64,000 bases of DNA from Aspidapion aeneum (lineage: Eukaryota; Arthropoda; Insecta; Coleoptera; Brentidae), in assembly GCA_963576565.1 (NCBI GenBank), contig OY755044.1, forward strand, positions 39,577,235 to 39,641,234. Direction: 5' to 3'. Below are positions 11,025 through 22,288 of the stretch, piece after piece. The notes beneath the pieces were generated by a model, which saw only the letters and a program-made list of their open reading frames with translations, was not told the origin of the DNA and did not search any database. Each line of letters begins with the position of its first letter. The first letter of the stretch is position 1. A program made the translations under genes and the position numbers.

Positions 11025-11039
11025 GAACCGAACCGAACC
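11025..11039 (+). repeat. Short GAACC array (3 units)
   Basis: Three GAACC units lie just after TAGTGATGTCCGGAATGG. That start resembles the terminus of the hAT-like element at 12449. It is one of several dispersed AACCG/GGTTC loci in the window. Confidence 0.5.
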
Positions 11040-11234
11040 CAATATCTTACTCGTATCTGGTATAATCCAAAAGATTACCAGTTTTAATTCTTTTGTGGCT
11101 GGCATACTGATCAACGGTCGTCCGTTCCAGAGACATGGGGGGGATATATTATATTTCCTCCCTGCGCTAACGTTGAGATTTCTTAGGCATTTAGAGACGT
11201 CAGTACTGGTAGCCTATAGTCCTTTCAATTATAA

Positions 11235-11700
11235 CTGAGAAACGAATTGTTCTTTCACTGAATTTTTCTCAAAAGGACTGAACGTAGGGAAAGCCTTCTG
11301 TTCTGCAGTTTTAGTGGAGAACATTTTTAGGAATATAATGCACCTACATATTAAAAACTTTACCAAAAAAACATATAAAACAATGTGCCCGACAAAAATA
11401 AAAGAACTCTTTCAAGTAATGCGAGGTGGCTGTGGTATTATCGATCTGTTTGAATAGACTAGGCTATGTGGTGTGTATGACATAAACAGAAGTAATTCGT
11501 GTCAATGAAATACTTCTTTATTTTAGATTAAATAAAAAAATTGTGCTAAGATTATTCTTCTAATACTTTTAATAACTGAAAATTCAAGTATTTATCCCTT
11601 TGCAATTTTTAGTAGGCAAAAAAGATCCCTAACAGATCCCCATGGCGTCCCCATCAAATTCGGTACAGACTACATTTGTATCACTGTGGTAAGAGGACGA
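11235..11700 (+). repeat. Interspersed repeat, copy 1 (partner at 52050-52400)
   Basis: Two blocks match the 52-kb region in the same order and orientation. One is around CCTTCTGTTCTGCAGTT and AACATATAAAACAATG (11285-11430). The other is around AACAGATCCCCATGG (11625-11660). The spacing differs between copies. No terminal repeats or coding sequence recognised. Confidence 0.6.
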
Positions 11701-12440
11701 AAAGAACTTTTATAGTCTTCTCTCACGACAGACCTACGGCTTTTCTGGTGCTATTCTTATCTCCGGACATCATAATATGGCATCTATAAAACTTTACACA
11801 TAGAAAAAACTATTTTGTAAAAAAAAATTGAAAACTGTTTTCATATTTTTTAACTTATATTACTTAATAATAATTGCTTTAATTATAAAACAAACTGGAA
11901 CAAATTTAATATTTTACTGAATTTCTCAAAAGGTATAACCAAAACATTCTTAAGTTTGATGCTTTATATCCCGAAAATAAATGAGTTTTGACACATAATA
12001 GGCTAAGACCATTTACACTTTATTGGCAAAATATTAATAGGAGGGATTGATACGACCCTGGCTCCGGTAAAATAACGTTGAAAAATTATGGAAAAATGGC
12101 TGAATTATACTGATGGCATCATTTAATGCCCTCTGGGAGAAAAACTGGGGATTTTATTCACTTTTATTTTATACTCCGTATCCGCGAGCTGTTAAAATTT
12201 TATTCACCATTGATTTATTCAGAAATGGAGATTTACATGATAACAAAGTGAATTTAAATCGATTTATAACTCTAAAATCCAAATAATTTCTGAAAACAGA
12301 AAACTTAAATCACAAAAATTACATCTGTATTTACATACCGTTAGGGTAAAAGCCATACTGATTTTGCGGAAGGAGAAAATCTAATTTAGCAGGTGTAATT
12401 TGCATTGTTTTTGGTAGGGATAAAGATACTTAATTGCCTG
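11701..12440. other. A/T-rich DNA, nothing recognised
   Basis: No open frames of note, no repeats seen. Confidence 0.4.
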
Positions 12441-13039
12441 GTTTGAGTTAGGGATGTCAGAATTTTTGAAAAAAACCGGATTTTCGGTTAACCGGTTATT
12501 TTTCCTCTCAATTTAACTTATCGGTAAACACCGCGTATTCCGGTTAACCGTTTTTCAGTTATTTAAAAAAAATAAAAGTGATTATAATTAAACGGATGTC
12601 CGATAATTTTTTTTGGTTTTTTTAATAATAACAGAATAATGAATCATAACAAAAACATTTCATGTAAAAAAAAAGCCAAGTTTAAGATTCGTAGCTCATT
12701 CCAAAGTAGAGTTTTAGATAAGTGAAATATGGGCTGAAATGTTTCAAGGAAAAATGGTACGGCAGCGCGAACTTGGAGAGGCACTGCCGTGCCCTCAGAT
12801 ATTGATGAATAACATAAAAATGTTATTAAATATAATTTTCCAAGTTCTGTTTTCGAGATTTTAATAAATAATTATATTATTTAAATGGCTAAATGACCGA
12901 TTTTTTTAAACGGTTGGGTATAAAGTTAAAAATCGGTTATAACCGAAGCCAAAAAATAACTGATAATAACCTGTTAACTGATGGAAAAAAACCGGTTTTC
13001 CGGTTTTAACCACCGGTTATTGACATGCCTAGTTTGGGT
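12441..13039. mobile_element. hAT-like non-autonomous element with 8-bp duplication
   Basis: The element (12449-13031, 583 bp) starts TAGGGATGTCA and ends TGACATGCCTA. It is flanked by GTTTGAGT (12441-12448) and GTTTGGGT (13032-13039), an 8-bp duplication with one mismatch, as expected for hAT insertions. Subterminal regions on both sides are rich in CGGTTAACCG and AACCGGTT motifs. No transposase remains. Confidence 0.75.
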
Positions 13040-13098
13040 GTAGTCTATGACTCAGTTACTCGGAGATATTGAGGCATGTACCCATTTTTTGTTTTTAT

Positions 13099-13532
13099 TA
13101 GGGACATTTTGGGTCGCGTATTTTACACTTTGTTACCGTTATTGTTATTACTGAGTCCGCGCATCAGCAGTTTCTCGCTCATTTTTTCTTATGTACGGTA
13201 ACGGCGCACGGTACTTACGGTGGCCGGCCGTTAATGTTACCGCTATTTTTAAGGTTAGTTTTGTATTGTTTTGTTTAACGCAGTCGAATTTTTTACTATA
13301 ATTCGGTAGTTTGGTTTGTAAAAAGCCATAAGTCTAATAAAAATAAATTTACAAATATAAATAAACAAAAATTTAAAGGTATGTGAAACTACTAAATTAA
13401 CGTTTGTGTTGTGTTATCTTAAGTGTTCCAAAATCTATCTTTTTTGCCCTGAATGTTGCCGTTATTCTTAGTAACAATAACGGTAACAGCTGTCAAATTT
13501 TCCGTTATTTGACCTGAACCAAAATGTCCCTA
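13099..13532. mobile_element. TA-flanked inverted-repeat element
   Basis: TA dinucleotides at 13099-13100 and 13531-13532 bracket ends GGGACATTTTGG and CCAAAATGTCCC. Imperfect inversion continues inward through GTTACCGTTATTGTTA. About 430 bp, non-coding. TA flanks suggest Tc1/mariner-type insertion. Confidence 0.6.
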
Positions 13533-14615
13533 TTGTCTTTAAACATCGCGTTAAATTAGGTTGCCATTTCCTACGAATAAAATTGATTTTTTACACTGCT
13601 GTTGTTATGGCATAGCCGATTCAGCAGCTTAAAAAAAGTGAAAATATGTGATCATAGAAACCTTTCACAGTCCTTTCAAGAGCTACCAAACTAATTAAAT
13701 TAAATGCTTATCTTGCCACTCTGTGCCGCTAAACAATAACCTAATGGGTTATAAAATCCTTGCCTGCCTGCATAGCTTAGCATCTCAGGTGTGATCGAAT
13801 TAAAAGCACCGCCATATAACAGGGGGAGGGGGTGGTACTGGGGGTAATTACCCCCCCAAGATTGGTAAAACGTAAGGATTTTTCCACAAAAATTCAAAGT
13901 TTGCATGCGGCGCATTAAACTTTCTTTATTATTGCCGAATGCTGACCACCCTTAGTGATATTTGTTTAAAATTAACTAAATGGCCTAAATTTGTAGTGTA
14001 ATACAGAAAATATGTGCAAGTATGTATTGTTTGACTAAATTACCCCTCCGAAGATCAGGGTCTGGATACGCCACTGATTAAAAGCATCTTTAATTTTAAT
14101 TTGAAGTGCGGCTAAAATTATGAGTTCGAATGTGCTCATTAGCGAGTAATTGATGAATTGTGCGCATTGTGTAGGAAGAAAGTACTTTTGTTAGTAAACA
14201 AAATATTACTGACAAAATTTTCATCCGGATTTTCATGATCATTTTTTCACAAAATTCCACCCTTAAAATATTCTCCTCAGGAAACAGTTTCTGAAATTTT
14301 TTTAACTTGTAGGCTTTGTATCTATGTTTTTTTAAATGTTTCAAATGGTTCTGGGAGAAAAATCATCAGGTATCTCTTTAGCAATGGAATCAGGTATCTC
14401 TTTAGAATGAACAAGGAGGGAATACTTCAGCCGCAGCACAAACGGAAGTGCCTTTGTTCCGACATGGTTCTTGGACCTTTATCGCACTCAAATTTATCAA
14501 AATGCGGTAAAACGAGGTTACTTAGATATTCCATATTAAAAATCTGTGCATGCACCACAACGCCACCACGCGTGAATTATCCGTTGCGAATTTGACTTTT
14601 CAAAGACGCGGTAGC
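13533..14615. other. Unassigned sequence
   Basis: No element or gene recognised. Short open frames at 13700-13915, 14096-14344 and 14407-14595 have no features. Confidence 0.4.
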
Positions 14616-14630
14616 GGTTCGGTTCGGTTG
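14616..14630 (+). repeat. Short GGTTC array
   Basis: Two perfect and one altered GGTTC units. Part of the dispersed pentanucleotide family. Confidence 0.5.
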
Positions 14631-14721
14631 GTTGATTTTTTAAATTTAAATGTTTATAATTTGGAATAGGTACATCGGGCCTGCGGCCCAATCGGCCCTA
14701 AATTGTGCCGGCCCGCCGGGC

Positions 14722-14810
14722 ATTTGCCCGGTTGCCCGCCTGTCCCATCCAACCCTGATCGATCCGCTCTCAAGCCCCCCAGGATTAATTTCTGCGTACG
14801 CCACTGACAA
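14722..14810 (+). repeat. hAT-like element end, 36 bp identical to 26673-26708
   Basis: The 36 bases at 14722-14757 (containing TTGCCCGGTTGCCCGCC) recur exactly at 26673-26708. Both copies are followed a few to about 50 bases later by a TACGCCACTG terminus (14800s and near 26717), which resembles a hAT terminal repeat. The other end of this copy was not delimited. Confidence 0.5.
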
Positions 14811-14815
14811 ACATG

Positions 14816-14852
14816 GTGTACACCATATACGTATTACGTATATGATGTACAC
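14816..14852. repeat. Near-perfect 37-bp palindrome
   Basis: Two 18-nt arms, GTGTACACCATATACGTA and its reverse complement with one mismatch, flank a single central base. It could form a cruciform or a recognition site; no role is known. Confidence 0.6.
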
Positions 14853-15068
14853 ACCCTTTTTTATTTTAGTTGGTTGTGAAATCCAATGTTTAGTGTTCTA
14901 GAATCGCTGACTCAAAATCGTTTGTATTTTTCACAAAACAAACCTACATTAAAAATGACACTAACTGACTGAACAAAAAAATTCAAATAACTTTAATTAA
15001 TTTATAAACATGAGTTAGTTACCTTTGTAATAATCTCAATACATTACTAGTGCTCTAATAAAACTTAT

Positions 15069-15301
15069 TACGTAACCAGCGCCGTAGCGTGCCTGAAGGG
15101 GCGGCGGGGTCGACAGATAAAAAGGGCGCCCATCAAAAATGTCTTTACTTTCCAATATTGCGACCCAAAAAAAAAAAGGTCGTAATGTCTTTAGTTTCCT
15201 AGCGACAGCTTTGCCGCCCTCTCAATTTGCCGTTGACGGCCCTGCTACTTAATAAAGCGTAGAGCACTTAGGCCCCCCCACGCTACGCCACTGTACGTAA
15301 C
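15069..15301. mobile_element. hAT-type miniature element with exact 8-bp duplication
   Basis: The element (15077-15293, 217 bp) starts CAGCGCCGTAGCGTGCC and ends GGCCCCCCCACGCTACGCC followed by ACTG. It is flanked on both sides by TACGTAAC (15069-15076 and 15294-15301). Terminal CAG..CTG with an exact 8-bp target duplication is diagnostic of hAT-type transposition. No coding sequence. Confidence 0.9.
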
Positions 15302-15635
15302 TCACACAGGCTAAACTGGGTTATGCAATAAGCTTTTTTAGACTGTTGGTCGTCGTGGATTTTGTTACTTTCTTAAAAAAAATAATTTTTATAAAAATAT
15401 ATTTTAAAATGTTATTTTTAAATTGATAATAAGTAGTCGATGCCAGTTCGAATTTTCAACAAAACATGTATTTTTCCAATGTATCAGACATTATTGAAAC
15501 AGCGTTAGCCACACGCTATTAACCTACGCTCAATTTTATGACGGATCTAAAAATAAATTACTGTTTCGATAAATTCGACGTAAAATCGTAAAAAAGAATC
15601 AGAATAATCGAACGGCGCGGCGGTTATTGCTATAA

Positions 15636-15780
15636 TACCCTGGTTCCACCTATGCGTGCCCTCCGCGATTCAAAAAACGCATCACGTGATGGACCATGGA
15701 TTTGCACCGGATTTAAATGCAGCGTCACCTGATGCGTTTTTTGAATTAGGGTGTGCATGCATAGGTGGAAACCGAGTGTA
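15636..15780. mobile_element. TA-flanked miniature element
   Basis: Arms of about 50 bp start TACCCTGGTTCCACCTATGC on the left. On the reverse-complemented right they start TACACTCGGTTTCCACC and continue ATTCAAAAAACGCATCA. TA at both ends suggests a Tc1/mariner-type insertion. About 141 bp, non-coding. Confidence 0.7.
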
Positions 15781-15914
15781 AGAGTTTTGTACACATATTA
15801 CCAAGAAACCCAAGGGTTCTGATCTCCGAAACTGAACATACCGACTTGGGTAGGCTTAAACTTTTTTCTTTTTCTTTTATGGAAGCGTGAAATTTGAATT
15901 TTTAGCTTTTGAAG

Positions 15915-15959
15915 GGTTCGGTTCGGTTCGGTTCGGTTCGGTTCGGTTCGGTTCGGTTC
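15915..15959 (+). repeat. (GGTTC)9 array
   Basis: Nine uninterrupted GGTTC units. Same motif family as the long AACCG array at 57216-57715, in the opposite orientation. Confidence 0.95.
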
Positions 15960-16205
15960 TACGGGAACCGCGTCTGTATAACATCGTCCGCGTCGGTCAA
16001 AATAGCACCCTACCTTTCTTCCATTTTTATAATTTTGTAAAAACATGACAAATAATCTATAAAAACGTAAACAACTAACTATTTATACACCAACATGATA
16101 ATTTAGCGTTTAAAAGTCTGATGTTCCAATTACTCTTTTTTATCCGGCCGGGTTTAAGTCGCGAATTATTATTTAACTAAAGTTGCTGCTTTATTACTAC
16201 TGGCC

Positions 16206-16900
16206 TTATTTTGGAATTTGCAATAAGTCTCTATTATCTTTTATTTTAAACTTTTTAGGTAGATACAGTCCGTATAGACTGAACGAAAGTATTCTCAGCT
16301 AACATAGGCCTGTTAAAGCCATTATTCCAAAAGTTAACGACCCTAGCGCGCCTTTCATCCTAAAAACCACGAAATAGCATTATTTTGAAATTTGATATAA
16401 TTCTCTATTATCTTTAATTGTAAACTTTTTCGGTAGAGACAGACCGTATAGACTGAACGTAAGTATTCCCAGCTAACATAACCATGTTAAAGCCATTATT
16501 CCAGAAGGTAACGACCTTAGCGCGCCTCTCATCCTAAAAACCGGGAAATAGCATTATTTTGGAATTTGCAATAATTCTCTATTATATTTAATTTTAAACT
16601 TTTTAGGCAGATATAGTTCGTATAGATTGAACGTAAGTATTCCCAGCTAACATAGCCATGTTAAAGCCATTATTCCAAAAGGTAACGACCGTAGCGCGCC
16701 TTTCATCCTAAAAACCGCGAAATAGCATTATTTTGGAATTTGCAATAAGTCTCTATTATCTTTAATTTTAAACTTTTTAGGCAGATACAGTCCGTATAGA
16801 CTGAACGAAAGTATTCCCAGCTAACATAGGCCTGTTAAAGCCATTATTTCAAAAGGTAACGACCGTAGCACGCCTTTCATCCTAAAAACCGCGAAAACTT
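16206..16900 (+). repeat. 174-bp satellite, four units
   Basis: Four head-to-tail units start at 16206, 16380, 16554 and 16728, each exactly 174 bp from the last. Shared blocks include AATTTGCAATAA, AGACTGAACG, AAAGCCATTATTCC and TAACGACC, then CGCGCCTTTCATCCTAAAAA. The last unit ends near 16900. The length is close to a nucleosome repeat, as in many satellites. No coding sequence. Confidence 0.9.
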
Positions 16901-17294
16901 ATGTTTTCCCTGCAAAATAACACGCCCGGGAAAGTTCGTTAAAATCGGCTTAAGGGTTGATTTATTTCCCTATTGGCATTATGGGCCCTACTAGGTTTTG
17001 ATATTTATCTGCGAGCAACGGTTTTTAGCTCAGAGCGACGCAAACGGAATCGTAAATATATTTTTTTCGATGTTTTAATCCATTATTGCTTTGTTTACAT
17101 TTTATGGAGCCAGTGACGTATCATCTAGGGCCATGGTAGAGCAACAGTTTTTTTAAAATCCATAAATAATAAATATAATCTAAAATAATACTAAAAATTT
17201 TTTAAACTATCCTGTAAAATATATTTTTGTAAAATTTTTAACGTCTTATTTGATAGATCGTAGTGTTGTAATATGTTTTCTAATATTAACAAAA
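16901..17294. other. Unassigned sequence
   Basis: Nothing recognised between the satellite and the next repeat. Confidence 0.4.
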
Positions 17295-17512
17295 TGTGTT
17301 ATTTGGGTGTATTTTGACTTATCTTAGCAATATCGTCGTGATTTCTGTGTGTGTGTGTGTGTGTGTCTGTCCGTGACACGATAGCTCCTAAACCGCTCAA
17401 CCGATTTTCATAACATTTTTAGGTAAAATAGTGTACAATAAAATACTGTAAAAAGCTGACTAGATTTTGGCCAAAATCGATTAATGCTAATGACAGCTTT
17501 TTCACAATTGGT
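17295..17512 (-). repeat. ACCTTCC-family element, fragment
   Basis: Inverted relative to the complete copy at 37289-37757. It keeps the (GT)n microsatellite (17343-17366), the CGATAGCTCCTAAACCGCTC segment and the ATTAATGCTAATGACAG segment. Both termini are missing. Confidence 0.65.
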
Positions 17513-17540
17513 CTGGCTTCGCTTATAAACAACATAGCTA

Positions 17541-17934
17541 CACGGTAAAAAAAATTGTCTTAGATCAAAGCAAATTGTTTGAAGTAAAATAATTTGTACT
17601 TTCCTATTCACCAAGATAATATTTTCTTGATATAGCACAAAAAATGTCTTGCCCCTGTATTTTAATAAATTGTTGTATTATAAGTTGGAACTGAATTAAT
17701 CTAAGGCACAGTTTTCTCTGGAAGCAAAATATTACTTATATAAAGACAATTTGCTTTGTTACAAAATTGAGTATACTGAAGGAAAACAAAGAAGAAAAAT
17801 AAAGTCTCATTTTAAGATTAAAAGCTGCGTTGAACTATAAAGAAATATTTTAATTCAAAACAAATTGTTTTAAGGTAAAACAATTTACTCAAGAAAAGTA
17901 CGTGTTTTCATTGTAGACAACATTTTTTACCGTG
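17541..17934. mobile_element. CACGGTAAAAAA miniature element, copy A
   Basis: Ends CACGGTAAAAAA and TTTTTTACCGTG, about 394 bp. An inverted, end-truncated copy is at 42577-42905, with shared internal blocks such as AAGCAAAATATTACTTATAT. No protein remnant. Confidence 0.75.
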
Positions 17935-18350
17935 AGCATCATTTATAGTCGACCATTTTGTGTTATATTTGTTTAAACGAAATATAAACCCTAAAAAACT
18001 GGTGGGGAAAATTTGACTTCTGTTGCAAAGTTTAATCAGTTTAGCGCCAACAAAAAGCTGTAACAATAGAGAGTCGCGGCAAAGAAAGTTTGTTTCGTTG
18101 CCGCCGCCGACGCCGCGCCGCCCGTTCATGTCGTATTCAAAGATATTGTGCTGAGGTCGAACGCCGAAATTTGATAAATTATTAAGAAGAACCTTAAGGG
18201 GTCGTAATATTGCTTTGTGTTTTTGTATTTTGCTTTAAAATAATATACCTACAGGGTTGTCAACTTTAAAAAGTAGTAGTAGCGCCGGTGGAAAATGTAT
18301 AATGCATGAATTGTGTGTAAACTAAACAATCAAGTCTACAGGCTACTACT
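17935..18350. other. Unassigned sequence
   Basis: No gene seen. A GC-rich patch at 18085-18125 has CCGCCGCCGACGCCG but no supported exon. Confidence 0.4.
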
Positions 18351-20245
18351 TACGTGGTGGGCCAAAAAAAACCGGACAATTTTTTTTTCATTATAACTTT
18401 TAAACTATACTTACAATAGATTTTAATGGGACAAACTGCACTTGGCAGATAATTAATCAGGGTTTTAACCTAATATATTTTTTGTCCGCCATCTCAAAAT
18501 CCAAGATGGCGGACAAAACTAAAATGTACCCTTCAAAGATGCTCGTTTATTCTTATTTTGCAAACACGTTTTCATTATTTTTTTAACTTAAAAAAGCTGC
18601 ATTCTTGCCACGCCCAACAAGGTACGAATCCGTAAAATCGGTTCAATGGTTCTAAAAAAAATATTTTTGTTTTTACCATTCTTTTGCATATTATACGATT
18701 GCCTTGCCAATCATGTCTGCATTTATATCCTTATAACTTCATTACTACTGACCCGATTTTAATGAAATAAAAAATATCCTGGTAAGAATTAATTACTTTT
18801 TAACGATAGTGATCAAAGTTTATCGCCATCTTAATATTTAAGATGGCGGGTAGAATCATATTTGATTCTTTAAAATTGCGTGTTTATTCATATTTTGAAA
18901 AATATTTTAGCTTTTTTTTAATTTATAGAAAAGCACTACTTTTCCCCCAGACAATGAGGTACAAATTCGTAAAATCGGTCTGATGGTTCTTAAAAAATCT
19001 GTTTTTGTTTCAACCATTATTTTGCAGATTATACGATTGCATTGCCAATCCTGTCTGCATTCATTGCCTTCTAAATTCGTTATTGCTAAACCGATTTTCG
19101 TGAAAGAAGTAAAGATTAGAATTAAAATTTGCCGCCATCTTTAGAATTTAAAATGTCGGACAGAATCATACTTGATTTTTCAAAATGGCGTATAAATTCT
19201 TATTTTCCGAAAATGTGATACTTCTTTTTTTATTTCTCCATCTTAACAAGGTACAAAGTAATAAAATCGGTAAAGTAGTTCACACAAAGTCGGATTTTGT
19301 TTTAACCATTGCTTTACAAATTATACGATTGCATTGCCAATCCTGCCTGCATCCATTTCTTTATAAATCCATTATTACTGAACCGATTTTAGTGAAATAA
19401 AAAACGTCACGGTTCAAAGATCAGTGAAATGTTTCTTATTTCACTAAAATCAGTTCAGTAGTAATGAATTTATAAAGAAATTAATGCCGACAGGACTGGC
19501 AATACAATCGTATAATTTGTAAAACAATGGTTAAAACAAAATCAGAGTTTCCGAGAACCACTACATGAACCGATTTTATTAATGTGTACCTCTTTATGCC
19601 GGAGAAAAGTAGTGTTCTTGTATAAATTAATTAAATTTGAACCACGTTGTGCGGGGGAAAAGTTGTGCTTTTCTATAAATTTAAAATAAAAACTAAAACA
19701 TTTTCAGAAAATATGAATAAACACGTCATTTTAAAGAATCAAGAATGATTCTGTCCGCCATCTTCAATTTTGAGACGGCGATAAATTTTGATCAAGACCT
19801 TTAAAAACCAATCAATTCTAACCAGAACGTTTTTTATTTCATCAAAATCGGTTTAGTAGTAATGAATTTATTAGGAAATAAATGCAGACATGATTGGCAA
19901 GGCAATCGTATAATATGTTAAACAATGGTTGAAACAAAAATATATTTTTTTTAGAACCACCGAACCGATTTTGCTGATTTGTACCTTGTTGTGCGTGGCA
20001 AGAATGCGGCCATTTAAAACAAATATTAACACATGTTCGCAACACAAGAATAAACGAGCATCTTTGAAGGGTACAATTGAATTTCGTCCGCCATCTTGGA
20101 TTTTAGGATGAAAGACAAAAATATATACTTAGTCAAAACTCTGATTAATTCTCTGCCAAGTGCAGTTTGTCCCATTAAAATCAATGCTATAGTTCAAAAG
20201 TTATAACAAATAAAAAATTGTCCGGTTTTCTTGGCCCACCCGGTA
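18351..20245. mobile_element. 1.9-kb foldback element, copy A
   Basis: TA dinucleotides (18351-18352, 20244-20245) flank ends starting GTGGTGGGCC and ending GGCCCACCCG. The whole element is a long imperfect inverted repeat. The left arm holds three direct copies, and the right arm two inverted copies, of a ~310-bp module around ATTGCCTTGCCAATCATGTC. Each module is punctuated by a short hairpin of the form GCCATCTT..AAGATGGCGG. A partner with the same organisation lies at 43564-45393. TA flanks and terminal sequence point to Tc1/mariner-type mobilisation. No transposase remains. Confidence 0.8.
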
Positions 20246-20871
20246 TACTACTTGGTGTGCAGTCAGGAAGGACTGCCCGTCTACTTTTTTAATTTGTTTT
20301 CCTTAAGGAGTGGTTTCCATATGATTGGTATCTCTGTGCTTGGTTGACAGTCAACTTGATGTTAAATTCAATTTTAACCTAAAATCAACATTTTAGATTT
20401 TTTTTTCACAAAAATTACTTAACTTTTAATACAATATTCGCCTGCGGCGCATTTTATTTTCTTCTGGTTCTGAAGTTTAGAGTTCAGACTGAAAACAAAA
20501 AAAGTTTTTGCTGCCTTCTGCCCTCCGACCATCCTGGATCCGCCATTGTAAATGTATATTTTATATTCATAAGGTTTATAAAATAGCTAGCTTTAAAATA
20601 CGTAGTAAAGCGATGATGAAATGAATGATCTTGCAAACGAAAAGCAAGAAAATGTGATTTTATTTTGTTATTATGGCAAAAGACAAATTTTTGTTGACAA
20701 GCATTTTATATTCTTAGTGACTCATGAGGGCCCCCAAAAAATTGTTTGCCCCGGAGCTCCATGACTTCTAGCTATACCGCTGCTCTGGGGTGGGGCTCAT
20801 CCCCCAACCCCCCCTGCGTGTGCCTCTGCTTTCATCCTGACCAAGGTTTAATGAAATATAATAAATATGTA
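20246..20871. other. Unassigned sequence
   Basis: No element or gene recognised. Confidence 0.4.
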
Positions 20872-21000
20872 GTGCCATTTTAAAAATATCACTATAAAAC
20901 CTCTATCCAAGGATGACCCATATGTAAAAATGTGCCTCGAGATATTAGCTAATTTTCTCAGGGTCGAGGCCTGTATTTTGTTGTTGGCCTTGGCCCGCTT
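20872..21000 (+). repeat. Fragment related to the 40.1/51.8-kb inverted arms
   Basis: It matches the inner part of the left arm (about 40581-40690), from TGTAGTGCCATTTT through CAGGGTCGAGGCCTGTATTT. Indels relative to the right arm keep the minus-strand reading frame KIQAsTL.K (see findings). Confidence 0.65.
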
Positions 21001-22134
21001 AATTAAATACATTAATAAGTAAGTTTGTAAGCTTGTATACACGAAACATATGTAGGTACATACCTAAATACCTAATGTAAACACATGTCATGTTTGCCTA
21101 GGCTGCTCTAATAGAGTTTATTGATTGTAAAGTAAACATATTCGTCTGGTAAGGTCGAAGTCATAAAAATTATAACATGGGAAACTTCACGTAAATTGAA
21201 ATTTTATAATTGAGTCGCTGATGTTTTTAAAATGAAGCCCACACTTAACAAATACCCAGTAATGCAACCATAGAACTCCTTAACTCAAAAAGAAGGTTAA
21301 ATTCAGTGACGTGACGACAAAAAATTAAAAAATTGGGGGGGGGGCTTGAGGAAAAGCCCACAGCTTCAAATAATTATATTATACAGTCAAAATGACCCGG
21401 TTGAAGTAAATTCGCTAGTGGGTAAAATTTTGTTGTTTGAGTGCTAAATATTTAATTTTAACATGTATTTTCGTGCTTCTTTGATACGCAGCGTTGGATG
21501 GGCTCAAACAAACCGGCCCTGGCAATTTTTTTTTATTCGGCCCTAGGTTCGGCACAAAAATTTTTACGGCAAAGAAAACGAAGCCATATTGTGTTATTTT
21601 TGTTTTTGATATTATGGAGGTTTTGTTATTAAATAACATGCTAATTTTAAAGAATGTAATTTGCATTTTGAGAAAAAAACTTCATATAAACATATTAAGT
21701 ATGCATGTCCTAAACATCCTAACTTGTGAGATACAAGGTTTTTAAAGACTTTCAGAAAATCTCCTTTTTTATTATTATCTGTGATACTGCTCTAGATATT
21801 TTTGTAAAGGTCTATATTCTGTATGCCTATCTTAAGTACCTATTAACATAATTAATATTAAATTCTTTCACATACAACAGCACACACAGCCCCCGTTAGT
21901 TAAAAGGCTGCAAGTAATTTTTTTTCGAATTTAGGTTTTAGGTCTCGCCGGATTTTCCATCATGTCCTATGTAATAAAATTTAAAAAAAACAAATAGAAG
22001 TAACTAACTGTAGTACTGCCTTATGAACAATTAAAACTTTGAAGTCGTTCTTTTCCGAAGCACACTTTCGTCACTTGCGCCCTTTTAACTACCGCGGGCA
22101 GAGCAGGTATGCTAATTTTTTATATGGTAACGAC
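21001..22134. other. Unassigned sequence
   Basis: Mostly A/T-rich. Two antisense 83-codon frames (21415-21666, 21494-21745) overlap and are featureless. A poly-G run occurs at about 21336-21345. Confidence 0.4.
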
Positions 22135-22288
22135 TTTTCGTTCGATCGCAGTTCGGTACGGTTGTATTGCATTGTACCTGCGTAATAGTGCTAACGAGGT
22201 CAAGTCGAGGTTTGTTTTGTCTATAATAAACCGCGCGCGCGAATCTGTGTTAAATATCTATAAACAATGTTTATTATAAATAATATAT

